Shown here: positions 1-7,275 of the stretch, one piece after another
Layout of the letters: each line of letters begins with the position of its first letter
Position numbering within the stretch: the first letter of the stretch is position 1
DNA from: Prasinococcaceae sp. CCMP 1430
Taxonomy: Eukaryota; Prasinodermophyta; Palmophyllophyceae; Prasinococcales; Prasinococcaceae
Length of the DNA: 28,393 nucleotides
Direction: 5' to 3'
Assembly: GCA_013416795.1 (NCBI GenBank)
Contig: RQSC01000399.1
Span: 21,050-49,442 of the forward strand
Notes under the pieces: model-generated
Seen by the model: the letters and a program-made list of their open reading frames with translations, nothing else
Database searches by the model: none
What the model was told of the DNA's origin: nothing
Made by a program: the position numbers and the translations under genes

Positions 1-2103
1 CGCGCGTTCGTGGCGGTCGCAGATGCCACGGCGCTGGCAGTGCGCGCGTCTGCGGCCGCGACGGAAGCGGCGGGAATCGACGCCGGCGCGTCGGCGGCGC
101 CCACGCGCGAGGTCGGCGCGCGCGCGTTCGCGGCGGCGCCATCGCTGCGCGTGCGCGCCGCGCGCTGGCACCCGCTCAGCGAGAGCACGCTGTGCGTGCT
201 CACCTCGGACGACGTCCTCCGCGTTTACGACGTCAGCGTTGACGCCGCGAACCCCCAGACGGAGATCAGGCTGAGCGGCGGCGACGCGGGCGCGAGCGTG
301 GCCGACTTCGGCTTCGGTCGCCAGGTGGGCTGGGAGCGCTTCGCCGTCTTCGGGCTGCTCGCCGACGGCGGCGTAGTCACCGCGTGCCCCGTGTGCCCCG
401 CGGGCGCGTTCGCGCCGCGCGCGGCCATGCGCGCGCTCGCGCGGGGGGCGGCGGAGGGCTCCGCGGCGCGTGCGTGGCTCGATGAGGCGTTTCCTGCGCT
501 TGGCGCCGGTGGTGCGGACGACGAGGATGGCAATGCGGTGGTCGTGCGCGCGTCCTCCGCGGTCGGCTCCTGGCCCGCGCCGGTCGTGCAGGGCCCGCTC
601 GCCGTGGATCCGCTGTGGGGGGATGGCTCCGAGGCGGCACAGGGGCCGGCGGCAGCGCTCTCGCAGGCGCCGTCGTCGCGTGCATGCGCAATTGCAAGCT
701 GTGGCGCGGGCGGGGAACTCTGCTGCGTGGTTGCCGCGCTCGACTCCGGGGGCGCACTGCGCGTGTTCGTGCTCGACGAGGGGCTGGGCCCGCGCTGGGA
801 GGGCTGCGCGGCGGACGCACCGCGGCTGCTGCTGGTCGACCGGGTCGAGCTCGACGTAGGCGATGCCAGTGCCGCACTTGACGACTTCGAGATCGGCGGG
901 GCGGGTGGGGTCCCTCCCGCGCTCGCCGTCGACAATGTCTCCGTCGAGCAGCTGTTTGTGTCGAGCGCGGTCGGCGTGATGGCGGTCGCGCTCACCTGGC
1001 TTCCACAGGTCGAGGCGGTGCTCGCGGGCGTGCCCGATGACGGCAAGCGGCAGTCGGCCCTCTCGATGCCCGCTGTTGTGCCAATGCTCACCGTCGGGGG
1101 CGTCGAGGGTGGCGCGGGCCTGCCGCCTCCTTTCGCGCCGCTGAGCGCCGCTTGCGGCGCGCGCGGCGTGCTCTGTGCGGCGGGCGACGAGATGCGGCTC
1201 CTGCGCGCGCAGCCGCCACCGGGCGCCATCGAGGCTGTCACGCCGACCAAGGCGCTGGGATCGCTCACGGCGTCACCTGCAAGAACGCCTGCAGGGTCGG
1301 CCACGCAGGGGTCGCTCTCCACAGCCACGCCGCCGCCACTGCACATGCCTCCGAGCCCCGCCGCTGCCGCCGCCGCCTCGAGTGGCGCCGGGCAGGAGGC
1401 GCTCCTCGCCGCCTCGCGCTCGCTGCACGACCACCACGTCGCCTACGCGCACGAGGCAAGTGCAGAGATGCACGAGCGGCTGCGCGCGCTCGGCGGTACG
1501 CTGCCTGCCGCAGAGGACACCGCCGATGAGCTTGAAGCGCTTGTTTCGTCGTGCGAGGACGCCGCCGACGAGCTGGACGTGCGCGCGGACCGCGCAGCCG
1601 ACTTCCAGGACAACCTCGAGGCGCGTGCACGGGTGGTGGCGCGACTACTGGCTGCTGCGCCGCGGCCGCTGACCGCCGCCGAGCGGCGCTGGGACACTGA
1701 GGTCCAGCGCATGGAGGGGGACGTCGGCGCGCTCGCGCACAAGCTGCGTCTTGTCAAAGAGCGCGTTGCCAAACTCTCTGGCGGTGGCGGCATGGCCGGG
1801 GGCGGCGCGGGGGGCAGCGGAGCCCTGCGCAAAACAGATGCGCTCGCGCGCAGCATGCGACCGCTTGGCTCCGGCCGGTCCACGCTCATGCCCACCTCAC
1901 AGCTCCGTAAGGTGCATGACGCCGTGGCCGAGCAGACCGAAACTATCAAACAATTGATCGGGCGCCTACAAGCGATGGACGATGGCCTGATGGGCGTGGG
2001 CGATGCCGGCGTCGGGGCGTGGGCGCTGCCTGGCGGCGCACCCCCCTCGACGCCAGCGCCGCAGCATGGCGCCATCGGCGATGCCCCCCTGACCGTCGAT
2101 TAA
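1..2103 (+). CDS. NUP88: Nup88-like nucleoporin, 5'-partial
   Basis: Probable Nup88/MOS7-type nucleoporin, a cytoplasmic-face nuclear pore subunit that anchors Nup214 and Nup62-type partners. The N-terminal part (about residues 40-400) reads as a degenerate beta-propeller, beginning with a typical Nup88 strand: 'RWHPLSESTLCVLTSDD' followed by 'LRVYDV'. After a Pro/Ala/Ser-rich linker (about 405-450) the C-terminal part (about 455-650) is helical and heptad-like, rich in Glu, Arg, Leu and Ala, as expected for the family's coiled-coil tail. Length (about 700 aa) is close to the family's usual 740. The frame is open back to base 1 and no in-frame ATG occurs before position 427, inside the propeller; the codon at 10 is GTG. 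The real start therefore lies left of the window. The stop is TAA at 2101. The gene converges on the copper monooxygenase with about 177 bp between stops. The identity rests on fold pattern and the first strand, so another propeller/coiled-coil nucleoporin is possible. Confidence 0.7.
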   Translation, partial: RAFVAVADATALAVRASAAATEAAGIDAGASAAPTREVGARAFAAAPSLRVRAARWHPLSESTLCVLTSDDVLRVYDVSVDAANPQTEIRLSGGDAGASVADFGFGRQVGWERFAVFGLLADGGVVTACPVCPAGAFAPRAAMRALARGAAEGSAARAWLDEAFPALGAGGADDEDGNAVVVRASSAVGSWPAPVVQGPLAVDPLWGDGSEAAQGPAAALSQAPSSRACAIASCGAGGELCCVVAALDSGGALRVFVLDEGLGPRWEGCAADAPRLLLVDRVELDVGDASAALDDFEIGGAGGVPPALAVDNVSVEQLFVSSAVGVMAVALTWLPQVEAVLAGVPDDGKRQSALSMPAVVPMLTVGGVEGGAGLPPPFAPLSAACGARGVLCAAGDEMRLLRAQPPPGAIEAVTPTKALGSLTASPARTPAGSATQGSLSTATPPPLHMPPSPAAAAAASSGAGQEALLAASRSLHDHHVAYAHEASAEMHERLRALGGTLPAAEDTADELEALVSSCEDAADELDVRADRAADFQDNLEARARVVARLLAAAPRPLTAAERRWDTEVQRMEGDVGALAHKLRLVKERVAKLSGGGGMAGGGAGGSGALRKTDALARSMRPLGSGRSTLMPTSQLRKVHDAVAEQTETIKQLIGRLQAMDDGLMGVGDAGVGAWALPGGAPPSTPAPQHGAIGDAPLTVD

Positions 2104-2280
2104 GACTTGAGGATGTTCAGTGCGCGTCAGCTACACGGGGTATCGCAGAAGCGCTCGCACGGCCGGGCGCACGGGCCGCTGCCTAGGCGTCTGAACGAGC
2201 GCATGCGCGTGTGCGAGCGCGCAACGAACTAGATCTTACATATCTTTCTTGGAGTGGAAGTGAGTGCGAGCGCTCGCCAC
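2104..2280. other. Short convergent intergenic region
   Basis: The 3' flanks of the Nup88-like gene and the copper monooxygenase face each other here. It is GC-rich apart from an AT-richer stretch at about 2229-2252 that may carry 3'-end signals. No RNA gene or repeat was recognised. Confidence 0.5.
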
Positions 2281-2562
2281 CTACTTCGGTACACACTGCT
2301 TCTTTCTGTACGCGCAGGCGTTTTTGGCGTCGCCCTTCTTGCATGCCTTCTTGCTCTTAATGCCCTTGCAGAGCTTCTTCACCTGCTTCGCTGACAGTTT
2401 CGTCTTCTTAGCTTTCTTGATCTTCTCCTTGGATTGCTTGGCCTTCTTGGCCTTCTTGACCTTCTTGGCCTTCTTGGCCTTCGTGGCCTTCGTGGCCTTC
2501 TTGGTCTTCTTGGTCTTCTTGGACATCTTGGACTTCTTGGACTTCTTGGACTTCTTGGCCTC
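2281..2562 (-). repeat. Lys-rich coding repeat and Cys-terminated tail
   Basis: This is the C-terminal part of the copper monooxygenase. On the coding strand, AAG codons alternate with Ser, Thr and Ala codons in 9-12 nt periods (positions about 2410-2562), then a four-Cys segment closes the protein. Such basic repeats resemble KxxK-type tails of algal secreted or matrix proteins. A role in wall or scale binding is inference only. Confidence 0.75.
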
Positions 2563-5292
2563 GACGAAAGTATCGAGGGCGACGATATCTCCGCTCTGCG
2601 TCGCAGCACCGGGTGCTAGGCCACCGCCGACCTCCTCGACGTATCCTGCGAAGGACCTGGCGGCGAGTGTCTCTGGCGCCCCCGCGCCGGCCGCCAGCGG
2701 CAAGCGCCAGCGCAAGATTAGTCCGTACTCGTTCGGATGCTCTGCATAGGCAAACGCCACCACCTTGTCGGTGTGTGCCAGATCACCAGAGAGCGGTACG
2801 TGGTTGCGCGTATGGTCGAACTTGCCATGCGAGAAGGCTTCGAGTGAGTCCACCTCGTAGACGGTGGCCTCATACGCCGCCTTGGCGCCCTCCGGGCGCG
2901 AATGGTCGATCGCCGCAACGACACCAATTGCGCCACCAGTCATCGGCGCCTCGGTCGCGAAGCCTATGTATGCAGTGGCCCATATTGCGGGCGCCTCAAG
3001 CTTGAAGTCAATGTAGCCACCCTCCTTTTGCGAGCCGGCGTTAACGTTGTAGTGCAAAACGGAGTCAAGTAGTTCGGGCAAGTCAACGTGGCGCTCGTAA
3101 TTCAGAGCACTGTCGAGACGGTCGAGGACCAGCAGGTCTTCGGAGTCGAGCTTCCCATGCGCAAAGTGCGGTCCGCTGGGCGGCGCTGGCGGCGACGGCG
3201 CCGCCGGTCCTCCGTAGCACCTGGCGTTGCCGACCTCGCACGCGTCCCAGCGATCGAAGACGGTCGCGCACCGCGAGCCCAGGGTGTCGACGTACAGCCT
3301 GACGAGGTCGTTGAGGCCCTTAAGCAAGCCGACCTCGGGGTCATTGCCCGCGATTAAGCGCACGGAGGAGTCGTAGTAGCAGAGGAGCACCGAGTGCAAG
3401 GCTGCGGTGCAGCTCTCGGCGCACGTGGCCGCGTTGGTGCCCCACCAGCCGCACAACCAGCCCAGCGTTCCCTGCGCGTTCCATACAAAGTCGAGATTGC
3501 ACACTTCGACCACTTCCGTGCTCGATTTGGCCTCCGCGCAGGCGGAGAGGCCGTCAGCGTCTTCCGTGCACTCCCACCCATTCTCTATGCCGCAGAACTG
3601 ATCGCAGCCATCTCCGGGAACCTGGTTGCCGTCATCGCATAGCTCGGTCCCCTCCTTCATCCCGTCGCCGCACCAGCGCCCGCACGTGTCGTCCGCGAGC
3701 GGCTCGATGGCCGGTGCGTTGAAGTCGATGAACGGTACGCCTGACATCATGCCGTCGCAGCCGGACCGCTTCGTGCCCGTGCGCCAGCCAATGGTATCCG
3801 GGAGCTCCTTGCAGTTGGTAAACTTCTCCGCGCGCGGCCAGTAGGTGAGGTAGCTCAGGCACATCTCGTCACTCGTGGCCACCCCCATTTGGACCGGCCC
3901 ACGGCCGACGGTCGTGTACCGGCAGGTGGTGAAGAGCGAGTCGGTGGGGCGCAGCTCGATTGGCTCGGGGAGGATGCGGTTGATCTGCATGTCAAAGTCG
4001 TAGTAGGGGTCCTCGCCGACGATGGCCACTTCCCGGCCGTCGCGGACCAGGCGAGTGGACACGTAGTAGCCAGTGGTGTGCGTGTGCAGCGCGATCGACA
4101 CAATGTTCACCGGCTTGTCCAGGCGGCTCGACAGGCACGCGCTCGGGCACCAGCCCGCCCACTCGTGCGTGACAGTCTCCCCCGGGATGGTCAGCGAGCC
4201 GGGCAGCGTCTCGACGCCCGCGGCGAACACACCGACGTCATTCGGTCGGAGGTTCGGCGTGTAGCGCACGCGCACGGCGCTGTCGTCGGCCCAGGACGTT
4301 CCGCCGGGGTTGTCGTAGTGCCACTCGACGAGCACGTGCCGCGCCTCGCCGGGACCGAAGGGGAAGCCCGCCTCGGCAGGAAAGACTTGACTGCCCCCCC
4401 CCACGCCCCAGAAGGACATCACGCGGTCGCCGTTGCACCCCAGCACGCGGCTGGACGTCCAGCGGCCGCCGTTGCAGTGCCCGTGCTTGCTCATGTGCGG
4501 GCTCTTGCCCCCGCCGAGGTCGTCGAGCGACGCCACCCCCTCGTCCGCGAGCAACTCGTCAATCTCCTCCGTGCAATCAAACAATAGCATGTGATGGACG
4601 CGTCCCTTGTTGCGCTCGTCGACGAGCACCTCGAACTCGGTGATGTGGTGCTTGGATCCCACGTCTGGCAGCGTGAACAGCGAGCAGTAGTAATCGGTGT
4701 CCACCCCCTCGCTCATCGTGTACGCGCCGGGATACACGAGGTCCACGCTGGTCGCGTCGGGGTCGGCGTTGCCCCTGGCCCGCTCGGCATCAAGCGGCTG
4801 TGTGTACACGATGGAGCGCGTGCCGCGCCTGTCGGGGCCGTGGTAGTGACCCTCCATGTCCGCGTTCTCATGCTCGAGGTCGGCAAGGCCGTACGCCCAG
4901 ATGACTCGCGTGGTCGCGCCGTCGGGGAAGGACGCGTCGTGCAGGTCGCACGAGGCGCGCGGCTTGGTAAACGCGACGGTGGTGACGCCGTCGACCTCGC
5001 TCGCGTAGAGCAGCGCGGCGTCCTGCGTGTCTGCGTCGACGACGGGCGCCTCTGCGTCATTCGGCGCGAAGCGGTCGGAGACATGCGCCTCCCCGTCGGC
5101 GTCCACCCACGCCACGGTGATGTCGGCGCCGCCCATCGCGCCGTTAGGCGAGGCGCCGAGGGCGATCCAGCCCGTCGTGGCCGCGCTCACCTCGAATGTG
5201 ATGAAGTCCGCGTCGAACGCCCAACGCACTGTGTAGCCGGAAGACTGCGCCAGCGCGCGAAAGAGAGGGCGTGTGTGTGTGTACGCGCGTGC

Positions 5293-5351
<59 letters not shown>

Positions 5352-5637
5352 CGCGCGCGCGCGCGCGGAGCACGCTCGTGGGTGTCAGCCACGCCGCCCC
5401 TCCCGCATGCGCTGCGGCCCGCATCTGCGCCGATGGGCACATTTACGGTTTACGTGGGAGCGCACACACGTCTTAGTCATGGGCACGCACCTCGTCGAGC
5501 GTGGCGGCACCCATCCAGTCCACCTCGTCGCCGGCCGCCGGCACGTCGCCCGCGCCCACGCGCTTCGCGAGCGCGCCCGGCGCGCCCGGCGCGAGAGCGA
5601 GTGCCAGCGCCAGCGCCAGCGCCGGCGCCAGCGNCAC
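2281..5637 (-). CDS. DOMON / copper type II ascorbate-dependent monooxygenase (dopamine beta-hydroxylase family)
   Basis: Secreted or lumenal two-copper monooxygenase of the DBH/PHM family, which hydroxylates small substrates using ascorbate and O2. Exon 1 (5637..5491) encodes a signal peptide made of repeated Ala-Leu; the intron (5490..5245) is GTGCGT...GCGCAG and holds a CA microsatellite; exon 2 is 5244..2281, phase 0. Order: DOMON (about residues 50-190); Cu monooxygenase halves (about 225-540) with all expected ligands (His266-His267, His358, His436-Thr-His438, Met510 in a 'SDEMC' motif); one 'CGDG..C.DGN..GDGC' Cys-rich repeat (about 570-605); a second DOMON-like segment (about 780-880); and a Lys-rich tail (from about 944) of repeated KKSKK/KKTKK/KKAKK ending in a four-Cys patch. 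About 1036 aa in this model. The start is uncertain: the codon at 5637 is GTG next to an ambiguous N at 5634, where ATG would give an ideal signal peptide. The substrate cannot be predicted. Confidence 0.85.
5271..5366. repeat. Intronic TG/CA microsatellite
   Basis: About 50 nt of pure (TG)n flanked by TGCG and GCGC variants on the + strand, lying wholly inside the single recognised intron of the copper monooxygenase gene. If read as coding it would give an artificial poly His-Thr stretch. Confidence 0.9.
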
Positions 5638-5700
5638 TGTTCCTCCGGCGAGGAACACATTGTTCCTCCGGCGAGGAACACATTGTTCCTCCGGGAATTT
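5637..5700. repeat. Tandem 23-bp hairpin repeat at the 5' end of the monooxygenase gene
   Basis: Two full copies and one partial copy of a 23-bp unit. Each unit contains the arms TGTTCCTC and GAGGAACA, so the array can fold either within units (loop CGGC) or across units (loop ATG or CAT, by strand). On the minus strand each full unit carries AACAATG, whereas the copy next to the presumed coding start reads AACAGTG followed by one N. It therefore sits in the 5' leader of the monooxygenase or replaces its start codon region. Confidence 0.85.
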
Positions 5701-6052
5701 CATTTGAGGACGAACGCGCGTTCACAAAGTGGCGCCCTCTTGAAATGATACGCATCCGTCTGTCATCGAGGCCACGGGAGACTACTCCGAGCCCAAATCT
5801 TGTCGCTTACGTGGATTTTTGATCAAAATCCGTTACGACTCGTCGCGACAGGGTGCACGCGCGGAACGTCCAGCACCATCAAAACGCGTGACTGCGACGC
5901 CGATTGCGCGCGCGCCGTTCCCCGAGCGCGCGCGCGCGCGCGCGGACGCCAGGGGGCGAGGGGGAAGGGACGCAGCGAGGCCGAAGGGGCCGGCGGCGGA
6001 GGCGCGAGCGCGGCTCAAGGCGCTGGGATGGCGCAGGTGCTCGCGTTCGACG
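5701..6052. other. Intergenic DNA upstream of the monooxygenase gene
   Basis: Starts moderately AT-rich (to about 5880), then becomes strongly GC-rich with alternating CG runs. Only short low-complexity reading frames are present. Probably promoter and upstream DNA of the minus-strand monooxygenase gene; no motif is clear. Confidence 0.4.
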
Positions 6053-6060
6053 ATGGCGAG

Positions 6061-6240
6061 GTGCTGAGCAGTGGGGGCGACGACGAGCGCGCGCGCGCGC
6101 GCGCGGTGCTGAGCAGTGGAGGCGACGACGAGCGCGCGCGCGCGCGGTGCTGAGCAGCGGAGGCGACGACGAGCGCGCGCGCGCGCGGTGCTGAGCAGTG
6201 GAGGAGGCGACGACGAGCGCGCGCGCGCGCGCGCGGTGCT
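6061..6240. repeat. GC-rich minisatellite, four units of about 41-48 bp
   Basis: Four head-to-tail units start at 6061, 6106, 6147 and 6188. Each has the core GTGCTGAGCAG, then GGCGACGACGAG, followed by a run of alternating GC whose length varies from unit to unit. The first unit is preceded by DNA that translates on the + strand into something like the end of a WD40 blade ('VLAFDDGEVLSSGGDD'), so the array may have grown from a coding fragment; that link is weak. Confidence 0.9.
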
Positions 6241-6289
6241 CGGTGAACTCTCGCGGGAGCAGATACACCTTCGAGACGGCGCCCCCACT

Positions 6290-6545
6290 AGCCAAAATGC
6301 CCAACCACGAGTACACTGTAAATACAGTACCCCTAAATTCAAAATAAATTCTTTTACAGTACTGTACATTTGTACTGTAGGATTTGTCACACCTTGACCC
6401 GAAGTCATCTTCATCAAATCGAATGAAAGTTAGAAAAGGGTCTACGATAAAAAACGGCCAACTTTTCCCGTGCATTTTGACGTAGTTAGTTTTTCGAACA
6501 GAGGGATGGTACTGTACATTCTTCTGCGATGCGTCACTCCTGATG
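6290..6545. other. AT-rich island with TACAGTA/TACTGTA palindromes
   Basis: An abrupt drop in GC compared with both flanks. It holds several copies of TACAGTA or its complement, including the perfect palindrome TACAGTACTGTA near 6354, ACTGTAAATACAGT near 6314, and a copy within the repeat at 6504. No coding sequence was recognised. It could be remnant mobile DNA or a shared upstream region for the flanking divergent genes. Confidence 0.6.
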
Positions 6546-7010
6546 TGTTTAGGTTGGGGGTATGGCCGAACCGCAGCTCGAGGTCGGCGAGAAGGCCGGT
6601 GCGCGCACACCGCGGCTGGCTGCCGTCCGCGCCGGGAGGAGGCGACGCGCTGCGCCGTGCGGACGTCAAAGACGCGCACGGCGGTGCCCTTCGAGCTGGC
6701 CATCGCCGGCGGCGCAGCCGACGCGTCTGCTGCGAACGCGAGCGCCGACTCCCGCGACGTGTGCGCGTGCGCCTCGCCGGGCACCTCGAGCCGTTCAGTG
6801 TCATCATGTACGGAACGGAGCGGTGGTACACTGCTGCCCCAAGTCCGGGCTGCGTGACGTCATTAGCGGCGACTTCGACCTGAGCTCGCTGAACACGACG
6901 ACCATCAAGGACTCGTTCGTGTGCCACTACAAGTACCAGCACTGCTTGGAGGAGGGGACGTGCGACGGCGAGCTGGAAGGCGAGGAGAGGTACGATGTAC
7001 TGTACCATCC
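6504..7010. mobile_element. Candidate terminal-inverted-repeat unit (non-autonomous)
   Basis: GGATGGTACTGTACAT at 6504-6519 is matched in inverted orientation by ATGTACTGTACCATCC at 6995-7010 (15 of 16 bases). The 507-bp interval includes a propeller-gene exon fragment on the minus strand and a second, unrelated coding-like stretch on the plus strand. No transposase and no clear target-site duplication are seen. It could equally be a chance inverted repeat built from the locally frequent TACTGTA motif. Confidence 0.35.
6611..6784 (-). pseudogene. PROPPIN (WIPI/ATG18-like) exon fragment
   Basis: About 58 codons on the minus strand resemble one blade of an autophagy PROPPIN: a strand 'ESALAFAADAS', then 'MASSKGTAVRVFDVRT' and, after a short helix, 'SSRRGRQPA', matching the family's 'SxKGTxIRvFd' and FRRG phosphoinositide-binding region (the Phe is Ser here). 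A possible acceptor (CTCGAG) precedes it and a GTGTGC donor follows. No other propeller exons were found on either side. It is most likely a captured or decayed exon, not a full gene; the phosphoinositide-binding Arg pair is kept. Confidence 0.45.
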
Positions 7011-7038
7011 GGATGGTACGGGGGTGCCGCATGTTTAG
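6834..7038 (+). pseudogene. Unidentified coding-like fragment
   Basis: An open stretch of about 65 codons with strong GC bias at third positions and ordinary amino-acid composition ('DLSSLNTTTIKDSFVCHYKY', then an acidic 'EEGTCDGELEGEE') ending at a TAG. It has no clear start and no family was recognised. It could be the last exon of a small unknown gene or a gene remnant. It overlaps the right inverted repeat and an 18-bp perfect palindrome at 7002-7019. Confidence 0.3.
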
Positions 7039-7063
7039 GGTTTGTTTTATTTTAGGGTTCGCG
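7034..7063 (+). promoter_or_regulatory. Two telo-box-like motifs upstream of the Prp28 gene
   Basis: TTTAGGGTTT (7034-7043) and TTTTAGGGTTCGCG (7050-7063) lie about 210-240 bp before the Prp28 start codon. AAACCCTA 'telo-boxes' are established promoter elements of plant housekeeping genes; a role here is inference. The second 14-mer recurs exactly at 22407-22420. Confidence 0.4.
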
Positions 7064-7275
7064 CCGTGTTAGGTCGGCCGGGGATCTCGCGCCGCCACAA
7101 CGCGCGCGCGGGGAGGGGCGGCGCGGCCTCCCTCGCCACCGCACCCCCCCCGGGCCCCCCCTCTCTGCCCGTCTCTCTCTGTCTCGCGCGCGCGCACGCG
7201 ATCGACGAGGGCGGCCGCGCGTGTGTGGCGGGGTGGGCGTTGGATCGGGTGGGGCGGGGGACTTGGGAGGGGAGG

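Noticed and set aside
225-1346. Long minus-strand reading frame opposite the Nup88-like gene
   Set aside because: Ser/Thr/Ala/Pro-rich low-complexity product with no family motif. GC-rich codon bias on the true strand keeps the opposite frame open.
3889-5748. Long plus-strand frames opposite the copper monooxygenase
   Set aside because: They run through a microsatellite and an intron and have shadow composition (Arg, Val and His-rich). The minus strand carries all conserved copper ligands.
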